The notes: generated by a model not told the origin, from the letters alone. Positions 1 to 9,405 are shown, numbered from the stretch's first letter. The stretch is DNA of 34,563 nucleotides from an uncultured Lachnospiraceae bacterium (GCA_902476265.1 CABSCP010000045.1:1-34563); one strand, 5' to 3'. Numbers and translations are program-made.

Positions 1-57
1 ATATTCAATTTTCAATCTGCATTGGAATTAGATTTATCTAATTCCGAGAACTTATTT
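1..57. repeat. Left copy of 57-bp terminal inverted repeat
   Basis: The first 57 bases are the exact reverse complement of the last 57 bases. Inside the repeat, positions 24-45 are themselves a palindrome with arms GGAATTAGAT and ATCTAATTCC around TT. Identity stops abruptly at base 58. This can be an assembly boundary in a multicopy element whose ends face inward on both sides, or a real inverted repeat bounding a mobile or invertible segment. The sequence alone does not decide between these. Confidence 0.9.
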
Positions 58-342
58 AAAGTCTGATGATCCGTTTTGCTTTTTTCTCGCCTCATCGTGA
101 TTTAAAGTATAACTTTTTGCGCCTCTTTTTTACATGGAATATCTCTCGATAACCTTCAAAATCCTTTCCGGATTTTACCACAAATGAAATAACATTCACA
201 CTTTTTTAAAAAAGCTACACTATTTTTGAAGAAGATGCACAATTTTTTTGTGTTCTACAAAATATCCTTTTATAAATTGACTGGGGAAACAGAAGTGGTA
301 AAATCAGGATAGAAAAAACAGGCACACAGGAGAAATTTCCTT
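58..342. other. Leader region without a gene
   Basis: No convincing coding frame is seen here. It is AT-rich and holds a small palindrome, CTTTTTTAAAAAAG, near 200-213 and the promoter-like element listed separately just before the sensor kinase gene. Confidence 0.6.
248..276 (+). promoter_or_regulatory. Sigma-A-type promoter of the kinase-regulator-lyase operon
   Basis: TTGTGT (248-253) and TATAAA (271-276) are separated by 17 bases, about 65 bases before the start codon at 343. The -10 box is strong and the -35 box moderate. No other good promoter is seen before the operon. Confidence 0.55.
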
Positions 343-2175
343 ATGAGTAGAAAAAGCAGGCTGCACAAACTGTTTTGCACCATCCGCTTCCGCATCCTTT
401 TCATTACCGTTTCCACCCTTGTTTTCATCTGTCTCATCGTGACGGTCATCAGCTATCTGGTGGTTTCGGATAATCTGCGCCAAAATGCGGTACAAACGGC
501 GGAGACTCGGCTTTCCTATCTGGGGTCCAACATTACCTCCAACATGGACGGGGTGGTAAATTTTATCGAAAGCTGTGTCAAAAGCAAGGAGATCAAGGAC
601 TTTGTGATGGAAGAAAAAACGGCGGACAACACCGGAAAGCGGAAGGCGCATGACTATGCCATGTTAAGTTATACTTCCAATCCCGCCCTTCCTTCCAGCC
701 TGATCCGGGTGGTGATCGTAAGCAAATGCAGAAGCGATATCGTGCAGATTGTGGAGTCCCCCTATTCTTCCACTGCCGTAACTTCGGAAGCCATCCTGTC
801 GCTCCCTTATTTTGAGGAGCTCTATGAAAACTCCGGCAGCCTGACTACAGGACTGATGCCGGACCCTTTTCTGTATAGTAAAAAAGTTTTCATGATCCCG
901 TCCGTCTACCCCATTCCTCATCCTTACCGCGCCGGAGAGGTCGGGTATATTTTTACGGAGGCTTCCGTCCGGAACATCACGCAGCCCATGCAGCGCTACC
1001 GTTCGGAAAACAACAGCATTCTTTATCTCCGGATCGGGAACTGCTGTTACCGGTATGACAGCGCCTCAAACTGCCTGACGCTATACGGGGAACCTTTTGA
1101 AGTGCAGGATGATCTTTCCGGCAAAGCTCTGCGTTCGGATACGCTCGTTTCCCGGATCCGTCAGGACGGTCACCGCGCGATTCTGGTTTCTCGTCCTGTG
1201 GGAATCCCAGGCTGGTATGTCATGGAAAGCCTGGATGAATCGGTGCTGCGAAATAATGTGTTTTCCACCTTCTTTTTGATTTTGCTGGTCATTCTTTTGG
1301 TGGCAGCCGTCATCGGGGTTCTGTTGTCCATCTTTTTGTCCCGGACGGTGAATGAGCCTGTGCAGAAGCTGCAGAAGCGGATGCTTCGGATTTCCGAAGG
1401 CGATTTTTCTCGGGATCCGGAAACGGAATGGGAACATGAACTGGGGGACATCGGTAAAAATATCAACGATCTGTCCGAAAATGTGCTGACGCTGATGAAC
1501 CAGCGGCTGGAGGATGAGCGCCAGAAAAGGGATTATGAATATAAAATGCTGCAAAGCCAGATCAATCCTCATTTTCTGTACAATACCCTAAACTCCATCA
1601 AATGGATGGCTACCATTCAGGGCGCTTCCGGCATCGCGGAAATGACGACGGCGCTTTCCAGGCTTTTGAAAGATATTGCCAAAGGAACCACAAACGTGAT
1701 ATCTTTACAACATGAGATTTCTCTGCTAAAAGATTATTTTACGATTCAACAGTACCGCTACGGCGGCGCCGTCAGCCTGTGCTGGCAGATCGATGATGAA
1801 AAGCTGACCGCCTGCAAAATCCTGAAGTTCACGCTGCAGCCCATTGTGGAAAATGCCATCTTCCACGGCATTGAACCAAAAGGCAGCGCCGGAACCATCA
1901 CCGTTCATATCTGGCAGGACGACGCCTCAGATGTACATATTGATATTACGGACGACGGTGTGGGGATGGACGAACAGATGGCTGCGCAGCTTCTGGACAC
2001 GTCGGATTCCCCGGCGAAATCTTCTTTTTTCCGGGAAATCGGCATCCGGAATGTTCACAAGCGGCTGCAGTATGAATTCGGCGCAGGCTACGGGCTTTTC
2101 GTTAAAAGTGTGCCGGGTTTATATACCACCGTTACGGTACTGCTGCCTTTTTGCAGCGTGACAAATGATAACTGA
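343..2175 (+). CDS. YesM-like membrane sensor histidine kinase
   Basis: A 610-residue sensor kinase of the LytS/YesM class that should phosphorylate the regulator encoded next. A short positive N-terminus is followed by a membrane helix at about 17-41, an extracellular sensor region to about 300, a second helix at about 307-332 and a HAMP-like linker. The His_kinase domain carries QINPHFLYNTLN with phospho-acceptor H410. The ATPase domain shows QPIVENAIFHG (N box) and DDGVGM (G1 box). The ATG follows an AGGAG-like ribosome site with 7-bp spacing. In Firmicutes such kinases commonly sense extracellular sugars and sit beside ABC sugar transporters; here the adjacent target is a polysaccharide-lyase-like gene instead. 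The ligand cannot be told from the sequence. Confidence 0.93.
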   Translation: MSRKSRLHKLFCTIRFRILFITVSTLVFICLIVTVISYLVVSDNLRQNAVQTAETRLSYLGSNITSNMDGVVNFIESCVKSKEIKDFVMEEKTADNTGKRKAHDYAMLSYTSNPALPSSLIRVVIVSKCRSDIVQIVESPYSSTAVTSEAILSLPYFEELYENSGSLTTGLMPDPFLYSKKVFMIPSVYPIPHPYRAGEVGYIFTEASVRNITQPMQRYRSENNSILYLRIGNCCYRYDSASNCLTLYGEPFEVQDDLSGKALRSDTLVSRIRQDGHRAILVSRPVGIPGWYVMESLDESVLRNNVFSTFFLILLVILLVAAVIGVLLSIFLSRTVNEPVQKLQKRMLRISEGDFSRDPETEWEHELGDIGKNINDLSENVLTLMNQRLEDERQKRDYEYKMLQSQINPHFLYNTLNSIKWMATIQGASGIAEMTTALSRLLKDIAKGTTNVISLQHEISLLKDYFTIQQYRYGGAVSLCWQIDDEKLTACKILKFTLQPIVENAIFHGIEPKGSAGTITVHIWQDDASDVHIDITDDGVGMDEQMAAQLLDTSDSPAKSSFFREIGIRNVHKRLQYEFGAGYGLFVKSVPGLYTTVTVLLPFCSVTNDN

Positions 2176-2197
2176 CAGGGCGAATGGAGGAAAAAGA

Positions 2198-3802
2198 ATG
2201 CGTTTACTCATTGTGGATGATGAACCCCTGGTGCAGGCGGGCATCAAATCCATGATCAATTGGGAAGAATACGGGATCAATATTGCAGGCACTGCCAGTA
2301 ACGGGGCCATCGCCTATGAATTGATCCAAAAATATGAGCCGGAAATCGTGATTTCGGATATTAAGATGCCCGTTATGTCAGGGCTTGAGCTGGCTTCAAA
2401 ATGCCATGATGAAGGCAGGGATCTTCCTGTTTTCATTTTTCTGACCAGCTATGATGATTTCTCCTTTGTCAGGCAGGCTTTGACCGTTCAGGCGGCAGAT
2501 TATCTGATCAAGCTGGAACTGACTCCCGAAATTCTGGCAGACTCTCTGAAACGGGCCATGGATAAAGTGACAGGCCTGCAAAAAAATGCTGCCGCCCCCG
2601 GCGAAGCGGCCGGCAGCATTTATATGCTGCAGGAACAGTTTTTTACCAGGCTGGTCTTAAATCTTTTCGAATCGGAGCATCAGTTTTGCCTTCAGGCTCA
2701 GAACCTGGATCTGGATTTTTCCTATGACGCCTTTGCCGTCAGCTATCTGGAGATCGTGGGAGACCGTTTAAACACCCTGGACCGTGAGAAGCGGCTGAAC
2801 CTGTATATCAGCAGTCTGCAGATGATCCGGGAACTGACCTGCAAATATCTGCCCTGCCATGTGCTTTCCTTAGATACCAAGCACTTTGCCATCCTCTTTT
2901 TTTTAAACGGAGAAAATGCGGCGCAGGCAAAGGAGAAGATTGCTGCCACCATCTGCCAGGTTTCCTCCATGCTTCATAACTATTACAGCGTTTCCATTCT
3001 GGCAGGCGTGGGGGCTGCCGTCACTCAGCCTTTGCAGATCGCTTCCTCCTTTCAGGATGCCAAGCAGGTGTTTGTCCATGCTTCTCCTGCAAAGCCGCTG
3101 GTTTTCACGGAGGATATCGTTCCCGACCGCTCCATGAAAAATGTATTCAATATGTCCCTGTTTAAGGAAGATATCAGAAAAGCTTACGCGGAGCTGGATG
3201 CCAAGGCTTTGTATGATATTTTCACCTCCATCATGGAGCTGTTTGCGGAGAAACCGTCCCATTATGTCCAGGCGCTGGATGCCGCCGGAAATATCCTTTA
3301 TCTTTCCCTCTCTCTTTTAAATAACGGAGAGCAGATCGTCTCGGATATTTTCAAAGACCGGCCAAACGGTTACCGTTCTCTGTATGAGCTCACCCGGGTG
3401 GATCAGATCATGGAGTGGCTGACCGCGCTCAGGGACGGCCTGTGTGAAAGCTTCACCACACACAATAAGGATTATAAGCACCATATTGTGACGAACGTGA
3501 AAAAATATATCAGGGAACATATCGAGGAAAAGCTGACCTTAAATAAGGTGGCCGAGGTGTTTTCCATCAGTCCCAATTATCTGAGCGTGCTTTTCTCCAA
3601 ATACAACGATGTGGGCTTCAATGACTGCATCAATCAGACGAAAATCGAAGCCGCCAAGGAAATGATGAAAAGCGGGAATCTCAAAATTTACGAGATTTCA
3701 GATATTTTGGGATTTGAGAGCGCTTTTTATTTCAGCCGCGTCTTTAAAAAGCTGGAGGGCATGTCCCCCCGCGATTATATCACACAAAATTTTGACCATT
3801 AG
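2198..3802 (+). CDS. YesN-like response regulator with AraC-type DNA-binding domain
   Basis: A 534-residue transcription regulator, cognate to the kinase 22 bp upstream. The receiver domain (about 1-120) begins MRLLIVDDEP with acidic pocket D7/D8, phospho-acceptor D54 in ISDIKMP, and the later Thr/Lys positions. A long middle region of about 300 residues, typical of YesN proteins, precedes a C-terminal AraC double helix-turn-helix (KYIREHIEEKLTLNKVAEVF and SDILGFESAFYFSRVFKK). The ATG at 2198 is chosen because GGAGGA lies at the right distance; an in-frame ATG at 2165 overlaps the kinase gene and has no ribosome site. It most likely activates this operon and possibly distant sugar genes in response to an extracellular carbohydrate. 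Confidence 0.93.
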   Translation: MRLLIVDDEPLVQAGIKSMINWEEYGINIAGTASNGAIAYELIQKYEPEIVISDIKMPVMSGLELASKCHDEGRDLPVFIFLTSYDDFSFVRQALTVQAADYLIKLELTPEILADSLKRAMDKVTGLQKNAAAPGEAAGSIYMLQEQFFTRLVLNLFESEHQFCLQAQNLDLDFSYDAFAVSYLEIVGDRLNTLDREKRLNLYISSLQMIRELTCKYLPCHVLSLDTKHFAILFFLNGENAAQAKEKIAATICQVSSMLHNYYSVSILAGVGAAVTQPLQIASSFQDAKQVFVHASPAKPLVFTEDIVPDRSMKNVFNMSLFKEDIRKAYAELDAKALYDIFTSIMELFAEKPSHYVQALDAAGNILYLSLSLLNNGEQIVSDIFKDRPNGYRSLYELTRVDQIMEWLTALRDGLCESFTTHNKDYKHHIVTNVKKYIREHIEEKLTLNKVAEVFSISPNYLSVLFSKYNDVGFNDCINQTKIEAAKEMMKSGNLKIYEISDILGFESAFYFSRVFKKLEGMSPRDYITQNFDH

Positions 3803-3815
3803 GAGGTTATCCGTC

Positions 3816-5672
3816 ATGCTCAACGAAATTGCTCTCAAATTTGAAAAAGAATTTCTTCCCTTTCAGCCCTATGCTTCTGTTACAGACCGGGCTGCCTGGG
3901 AAGGCCTGGATGAACAGTGGCGGCAGGAATCCGTCCGCCTGGGCGAAAAATACCTGGGCTATTCCTGGCCTTATGTAAGCGCCTTACATTATCTGGATTT
4001 CACCCGCACCGGTAACCGGGTGCGTTTTGAAACCTCTCTTTTTTCCAAGCGCCATGCGATAAATGCCCTTGTGCTGGCGGAATGTATCGAAAATAAAGGC
4101 CGCTTTTTAGACGATATTATAAACGGTATTTTCTCCATCTGTGATGAAAGTGCCTGGTATCTGCCCGCTCATAATTCTTATGAAAGGGATCAGCCCCAGT
4201 TTCCCCTGCCCGACGCTTCCGACCCGGTGCTGGATCTGTTCGCCTGTGAAACCGGAGCCTGTCTGGCAACCGCCCTTTACCTGCTCTCTCCTGTGTTGGA
4301 TGCGTTCAGCCCGTTTATTACCAAACGGATCCGTTATGAGCTGAACCGCCGCATTTTCACCCCTTATTTTGCCCGTCATTTCTGGTGGATGGGGGATGGG
4401 CAGACCCATATGAACAACTGGACCATATGGTGTACGCAAAATGTGCTGCTCTGCGCTTTTCTCACGGATACGGATTCCAAACTGCGCCGCGATATTTTCT
4501 TAAAAGCCTGCCGGAGTACGGACTACTTTTTAGCGGAATACGGGGAGGACGGCTGCTGTGATGAAGGCGCCCAGTATTACCGTCATGCGGGACTCTGCCT
4601 GTTCCAGGTGCTGGATGTTCTCAATACCATCACAGCAGGCGCCTTTACCCCCGTCATCAGAAGTGAAAAAGTGCGCAATATCGCCGCTTATATTTATAAG
4701 GTGCACATTGATGATAAGTACTATGTGAATTTTGCGGACTGTTCCCCCATCGCGGGACGGGCCACAGCCAGGGAATTTCTCTTTGCACAGATGACCGGTC
4801 AGCCGGAAATGCTGCGGTATGCCGTTAAAGATTTTATAGCCGGCATTCCGGAAACCCTGCTGCTTCCCGAAGAAAACAATATGTATTACCGGCTCCAGAA
4901 CGGCTTTACCGTCCGCAAGATCAAAGACTTTTGCGATGATGCTCCCCTTTCTCACCCTGACATTTTTTATCCCAGCGTGGGCCTTTTTGCCGTCCGGGAC
5001 GAGCATCTGTATCTGGCGGTCAAGGCGGGGGACAACGGGGACAGTCATAACCATAATGATGTGGGCAGTTTCACCGTTTATAAAGACGGAAAGCCTCTCT
5101 TCATCGATGTGGGTGTGGAAAGTTACACCAAAAAGACCTTTTCTCCCCAGCGTTACGAAATCTGGACCATGCAGTCCGCTTACCACAATCTTCCCACCGT
5201 CAACGGCTTTATGCAGCATGACGGGGAAGAATATCGCGCCACCGAGGTTTCCGGTGATCTGGAAGGAAAACGCATCCATATGGATATCGCCAAAGCCTAT
5301 CCTTCTGAATGCGGCCTGCTCTCTTACATCCGGGACGCCCGCTTGGAAACGGGGAAGGAAATTGTCATTGAGGATCGGTTCTCCTTTGCCGATGAAACGA
5401 AAGAACATCAGGTGGTATTGAGCCTGATGACTTACGAGAAGCCGGAAGTTTCAGCGGATGCGCCGGAGGGCTGTTGTCAGCTTGCAATCGGCCGGAACTG
5501 TGCAGGAAGGGAGGGCGCTGTCTGGGGCACGCTCATATTGCAAGGTTGTCGGATTAGTTCCATTGAAGAAATTCCTATCACCGACGCGCGCCTTGCCACC
5601 GCCTGGGATCATTCCCTTTACCGGACGCTGGTGACGGCCGACAGGGATTTCTTTACGCTAAAAATCTGCTGA
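3816..5672 (+). CDS. Heparinase II/III-family lyase, predicted intracellular
   Basis: A 618-residue protein of the heparinase II/III-like fold: an all-alpha toroid (to about 350) followed by a beta-sandwich half. Visible family marks are MNNWTIW around N200/N201, DEGAQYYRHAG at 249-259 with candidate catalytic tyrosines, and SHNHNDVGSF at 410-419. The last matches the usual metal/His-Asn motif. There is no signal peptide or membrane helix, so it should act in the cytoplasm on imported uronic-acid oligosaccharides by beta-elimination. ATG 3816 follows AGGAGG by 9 bases and lies 13 bp after the regulator stop; an upstream in-frame ATG lies inside the regulator gene. Substrate is unknown. The neighbouring rhamnose operon suggests, but does not prove, a rhamnose-uronate oligosaccharide. 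Confidence 0.85.
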   Translation: MLNEIALKFEKEFLPFQPYASVTDRAAWEGLDEQWRQESVRLGEKYLGYSWPYVSALHYLDFTRTGNRVRFETSLFSKRHAINALVLAECIENKGRFLDDIINGIFSICDESAWYLPAHNSYERDQPQFPLPDASDPVLDLFACETGACLATALYLLSPVLDAFSPFITKRIRYELNRRIFTPYFARHFWWMGDGQTHMNNWTIWCTQNVLLCAFLTDTDSKLRRDIFLKACRSTDYFLAEYGEDGCCDEGAQYYRHAGLCLFQVLDVLNTITAGAFTPVIRSEKVRNIAAYIYKVHIDDKYYVNFADCSPIAGRATAREFLFAQMTGQPEMLRYAVKDFIAGIPETLLLPEENNMYYRLQNGFTVRKIKDFCDDAPLSHPDIFYPSVGLFAVRDEHLYLAVKAGDNGDSHNHNDVGSFTVYKDGKPLFIDVGVESYTKKTFSPQRYEIWTMQSAYHNLPTVNGFMQHDGEEYRATEVSGDLEGKRIHMDIAKAYPSECGLLSYIRDARLETGKEIVIEDRFSFADETKEHQVVLSLMTYEKPEVSADAPEGCCQLAIGRNCAGREGAVWGTLILQGCRISSIEEIPITDARLATAWDHSLYRTLVTADRDFFTLKIC

Positions 5673-5675
5673 TTT

Positions 5676-5717
5676 AAAAAACCGGGACTGACATTTCCTG
5701 AACAGTCCCGGTTTTCT
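5676..5717. terminator. Bidirectional terminator between lyase and rhaD
   Basis: The inverted repeat AAAAAACCGGGACTG / CAGTCCCGGTTTTCT has a 12-base loop, an A-run on one side and a T-rich run on the other. It serves two converging operons and ends just before the rhaD stop codon. Confidence 0.85.
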
Positions 5718-5719
5718 TT

Positions 5720-6547
5720 CTATTTCTCGTATAAAAACTGTTCCGGCAGCTCCACTTTAAAATCTTGTGCCAGATCCCGGAAATTGTCCGGGGTGATGGT
5801 CTGCAGCTTATCCGGGCGGACGGACAGCATTTTCACCAGAATTTCCGCAGATTTTTCCACCGTATGCGCCAGGCCGAAAGTGATATCGAAATCAGGGCCG
5901 GCGCAGAAAATGCCATGATGGGCCCAGACCGCCACATCATATTTCTTCATCAGTTCGCTGGTAGCCACCGCGATGTCCCGGCCGCCGGGCACCATCCATT
6001 CCACAACGCCTACGCCGTCGGGGAATACCACCGGGCATTCCGTTGCCATTTCCCAAAGTTCTCTGGTGAACACTTCATCCTTTAGGGGCAGTACAAAAGT
6101 CAGGGCGATCACATTTGTGGTGTGGGCGTGATAGATGACCCGGTACGCGCCCTTTGTGGCCTGTTTTTTCACTTCATGATTCATCAGATGGCTGGGCAGC
6201 TCGCTGGTGGGTCTGCCGCCGTTTTTAAGCCCCCAGAGGATGCGGTAGTTTTCTCCCTTCTCATCCACTTCAATGATGCAGACAGAATCTTCGGGATCCC
6301 GCATCACGTTGCGGAAAAATTTCCCGCTGCCGGTGACCAAAAAATATTCTCCAGCAAGACCCGGCACCGAAGTTCCGACAGGGCTCCACTCTCCTTCTTT
6401 TTTCAGTTCTTCCCGGACGCTCTCTATTTCCTCTTCTTTGATGCGGTAGCTCAAATTGCCGCCGTTTCTTTCATGCCAGCCCTGCAGCCATCCGTCATCC
6501 GCCATTCTCATAAAGCCCTGCATAAAGGGCGCTTCTAAAACCTTCAT
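5720..6547 (-). CDS. rhaD: Rhamnulose-1-phosphate aldolase
   Basis: A class II zinc aldolase of 275 residues (E. coli RhaD is 274) that cleaves L-rhamnulose 1-phosphate to dihydroxyacetone phosphate and L-lactaldehyde. Zinc ligands are visible as H140 and H142 in YHAHTTNV and H211 in WAHHGIF; E116 in RPTSELPSH matches the catalytic glutamate. The N-terminal NGGNLSYR and VTGSGKFFRN segments fit the phosphate-binding region. AGGAGG precedes the ATG. It is last in the rhaB-rhaA-rhaD operon, 30 bp after rhaA. No lactaldehyde reductase or microcompartment gene is nearby, so lactaldehyde must be handled by enzymes encoded elsewhere. Confidence 0.96.
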   Translation of the reverse strand: MKVLEAPFMQGFMRMADDGWLQGWHERNGGNLSYRIKEEEIESVREELKKEGEWSPVGTSVPGLAGEYFLVTGSGKFFRNVMRDPEDSVCIIEVDEKGENYRILWGLKNGGRPTSELPSHLMNHEVKKQATKGAYRVIYHAHTTNVIALTFVLPLKDEVFTRELWEMATECPVVFPDGVGVVEWMVPGGRDIAVATSELMKKYDVAVWAHHGIFCAGPDFDITFGLAHTVEKSAEILVKMLSVRPDKLQTITPDNFRDLAQDFKVELPEQFLYEK

Positions 6548-6577
6548 CTTTGAATCCTCCTGTTGTTTAAAATCCGC

Positions 6578-7831
6578 TTATCCCCTTTTTGCCAGCACTT
6601 CATCCTCATACTGTTTTACCTGTGCAAACCAGTCTTCCTTCTCCGGCACGCCGTTGCTCTGGCAGAAATAATTCCACACGTCTCCGAAAGGATACAGCTT
6701 GAGTTCTTCCTGCAGCATCATCAGTTCCGTCAAATTTCCGGAATCCTGCAGGTCTTTGAGCTTTTTATTGGGCTGCAGGAGGGCGAACAGCAGCGCTTTT
6801 TGCATATTGCGCATGCCCACCACCCAGGCGCTGATCCGGTTGATGCTGGCATCGAAGTAGTCGGTGGCCAGAAATACCCGGTCAAGGGCGTCGTTACGCA
6901 CGATTTCCTTCGCGATTTCCTTCGTTTCATCATCAAAGAGTACTACATGATCGGAGTCCCAGCGGACCGGTCTTGTGACATGCAAAGCGATCTTGTCGCT
7001 GAATAAAAGCAGGGAAGAAATTTTATCGGAAACCACCTCGGTGGGATGGTAATGTCCGTTGTCCATCAGGCTGATGATGCCGTTTTTCGCCGCATAGTTT
7101 AAGCAGAATTCGCTGGAACCCACCGTGTAGGATTCCAGGCCGATGCCGAACACCTTGGATTCCAGACACACAAATACCTTCTGTTTGTCATAAGGGATGG
7201 AAAGGATCTGATCCAGAGAATCCTTAAACCTCGCTCTGGGTCCCAGACGGTCTGCCGGAATGTCCTTATAGCCGTCGGGAATCCAGATGTTCATCACACA
7301 GGGCTGTCCCAGTTCTTCGGCAAAATACTGGGAAATGCGGATGCAGGCCTGGCCGTGCCGGATCCAGAACTGCCGGATCTCTTCATCCGGGCTGGAAAGG
7401 GTGTATTCGGAAGCCTTTTCATGAGAGAAAAAGGTGGGGTTAAAATCGATGCCCAAGCCCCGTTTCTTTGCATATTCCACCCATTTTTTAAAATGCTTCG
7501 GCTCCAGGCTGTCCCTGTCGGCGAATTCGCCGTCCTCAAAAATCGCATAGCTGGCATGCAGATTGATCTTATGCTTTCCGGGAATCAGTGCAAAAACCTG
7601 ATCCATGTCGGCCATCAGTTCTTCCGGTGTTCTCGCCTTGCCAGGATAATTTCCCGTAGTCTGGATGCCGCCGGACAGCGGCCCGTCGTGGTCAAAACCC
7701 GTCACGTCATCCCCCTGCCAGCAGTGCATGGAAATATGGATATTTTTCAACGTTTCCAGCGCTTTGTCGGTGTCCACTCCCACCGCCGCATAAATTTCCT
7801 TTGCGGATTCATATCTTTCCTGGGTTATCAT
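6578..7831 (-). CDS. rhaA: L-rhamnose isomerase
   Basis: A 417-residue isomerase (E. coli RhaA is 419) converting L-rhamnose to L-rhamnulose, a TIM-barrel metalloenzyme. Segments carrying the known metal ligands are all readable: CLESKVFG (Glu), SLMDNGHYHP (Asp and the following His), HVTRPVRWDSDHV (His and two Asp) and LATDYFDAS (Asp). The N-terminal SMHCWQGDDVTGFD is a family hallmark. The start has an AAAGGAG site. It lies 12 bp after rhaB and 30 bp before rhaD, so the three are co-transcribed. Length and motifs give no sign of damage. Confidence 0.97.
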   Translation of the reverse strand: MITQERYESAKEIYAAVGVDTDKALETLKNIHISMHCWQGDDVTGFDHDGPLSGGIQTTGNYPGKARTPEELMADMDQVFALIPGKHKINLHASYAIFEDGEFADRDSLEPKHFKKWVEYAKKRGLGIDFNPTFFSHEKASEYTLSSPDEEIRQFWIRHGQACIRISQYFAEELGQPCVMNIWIPDGYKDIPADRLGPRARFKDSLDQILSIPYDKQKVFVCLESKVFGIGLESYTVGSSEFCLNYAAKNGIISLMDNGHYHPTEVVSDKISSLLLFSDKIALHVTRPVRWDSDHVVLFDDETKEIAKEIVRNDALDRVFLATDYFDASINRISAWVVGMRNMQKALLFALLQPNKKLKDLQDSGNLTELMMLQEELKLYPFGDVWNYFCQSNGVPEKEDWFAQVKQYEDEVLAKRG

Positions 7832-7843
7832 CTTTTTTCTCCT

Positions 7844-9244
7844 TTACTCTTGGTATACTTTTATTTCATTGGAATCATAAATACATTTTCTGGCCGCGCG
7901 CAGTCCGGACAATTCGCCCGCCTGTATCATCTGCACCGCCAGATTGCCGATGGCCGTTGCCTCCGTGGGCCCTGCATATACGGTCTTTTGCACCGCTTTG
8001 GCCGTGAGGCGGTTTAAATAATCGGCATTTGCGCCGCCTCCCACAATATACAGTCCGTCATAGCAGACGCCTGTATTTTCCTCGATTTCCCGGGCGGTTT
8101 TCTGATAGCAGGCCGCCAGGCTGTGATATATCACACTGGCAAGCTGGGCCGGCGTCTGCGGCACCTGCTGTCCGGTTTCCCGGCAATATTCCTGTACTGC
8201 TGCTGTCATGGATTCGGGCGCTAAAAAGCGGTCGTCGTTACAGTCCACCAGAGAAGAGATATCCGCACTCTCCGCCATTTCGCAAAGCTGTGCAAAAGAA
8301 TATTTGTCCTGCAGCTCCCGGCGGAGGGACTGAATCATCCAAAGCCCCATGATGTTTTTTAAATAGCGGAACCGATATTCATAGCCCCCTTCGTTGGTGA
8401 AATTCTGCTTCCGGCTTTTGTCCGAGCAATCCGCTTCCTGCCGTTCCACCCCCATCAAAGACCAGGTTCCGGAACTGATATACAGGGTTTTTTCGGAATT
8501 GGACGGAACCGCTGCCACGGCCGATCCGGTATCGTGGGTGGCGGGAAGAACCACTTTGCAGGAAAATCCCACCTCTTTTTGTATTTCCTCTTTCAGTCCG
8601 CCCAGCACGGTTCCGGGTTTTAGTATGGGCTGAAATATCTTTTTGGGAAAATCCAGTCTGTCTATCAGTTCCCAGTCCCAATCCCTGGTCAGTGGGCTGA
8701 CGAGCTGCGTGGTGGTGGCATTGGTGTATTCCGTGCCCTTCCTGCCTGTGAGCAGAAAATGAAAATAGTCCGGGATCATGAGCATGGCTTCTGCCTGCTC
8801 CAAATCATGAGGCTGCTTTTCTTTCACCGCCTCCAGCTGATAAACCGTATTAAAGATCTGTTTCTGGATGCCCGTCCGCTCATACAACTCCTCTTCGGGA
8901 ATGCGTTCATAAACCAGTCTGTCCATTCCGGCTGTCCGGCTGTCCCGGTAACCTGCCGTCTTTCCCAGAATCCTGTCCTGGCCATCCAAAAGGACAAAAT
9001 CCACCGCCCAGGTGTCAATGCCCATGCTGACGGGGATCTTTCCCTGCCGGGCACATTTCTTCATGCCCTCCTTGATCTCCTCAAACAGCATTTTTAAATC
9101 CCAGCAAAGGACGCCGTCTGTCTTTTTCATCCCGTTTTCAAACCGATGGATTTCTTCCAGGATCATACGCCCATTCTCCAGATGCCCCAGCACATGCCTG
9201 CCGCTGGATGCGCCGATATCCACCGCAAGATAATAATCTGCCAC
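7844..9244 (-). CDS. rhaB: Rhamnulokinase
   Basis: A 466-residue FGGY-family sugar kinase that phosphorylates L-rhamnulose at O1. The N-terminal phosphate loop reads VDIGASSGRHVLG, the middle holds SMGIDTWAVDFVLLD, and the C-terminal ATP domain shows THDTGSAVAAVP and IVGGGANADYLN. The start codon is GTG, set by AGGAGG nine bases upstream; no better ATG is available. It is the first gene of the rha operon and is transcribed divergently from the AraC-family regulator. The 193-bp gap between them should hold the rha promoter and operators. I could not pick a convincing -35/-10 pair for rhaB, as expected if it needs an activator. Confidence 0.96.
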   Translation of the reverse strand: MADYYLAVDIGASSGRHVLGHLENGRMILEEIHRFENGMKKTDGVLCWDLKMLFEEIKEGMKKCARQGKIPVSMGIDTWAVDFVLLDGQDRILGKTAGYRDSRTAGMDRLVYERIPEEELYERTGIQKQIFNTVYQLEAVKEKQPHDLEQAEAMLMIPDYFHFLLTGRKGTEYTNATTTQLVSPLTRDWDWELIDRLDFPKKIFQPILKPGTVLGGLKEEIQKEVGFSCKVVLPATHDTGSAVAAVPSNSEKTLYISSGTWSLMGVERQEADCSDKSRKQNFTNEGGYEYRFRYLKNIMGLWMIQSLRRELQDKYSFAQLCEMAESADISSLVDCNDDRFLAPESMTAAVQEYCRETGQQVPQTPAQLASVIYHSLAACYQKTAREIEENTGVCYDGLYIVGGGANADYLNRLTAKAVQKTVYAGPTEATAIGNLAVQMIQAGELSGLRAARKCIYDSNEIKVYQE

Positions 9245-9376
9245 TTAAAAAGCCCTCCTGTCCGCCCTTCTCTGCGGGCATTTTTTCCTGTCCGTATGCG
9301 TTCATTTTATCAAAAAACACCTTTTTATAAAAGAACACCGTTTGCAGGAATATATGACCTGATTTGCAATTCCCTG

Positions 9377-9405
9377 TTGCAGGATTCTGGAATCCTGTTT
9401 ACAAT
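9377..9405 (+). promoter_or_regulatory. Promoter of AraC-family gene with internal palindromic operator
   Basis: TTGCAG (9377-9382) and TACAAT (9400-9405) are 17 bases apart. The perfect palindrome CAGGATTC-TG-GAATCCTG (9380-9397) overlaps the end of the -35 and fills most of the spacer, where a bound protein would block polymerase. Two further TTGCA elements lie at 9342 and 9364, so direct-repeat AraC sites are also possible. Autoregulation, or repression by another factor, is inferred. Confidence 0.6.

Noticed and set aside
4530..5408. 292-residue minus-strand ORF
   Set aside because: Antisense to the lyase gene, with no ribosome site or recognisable motif.
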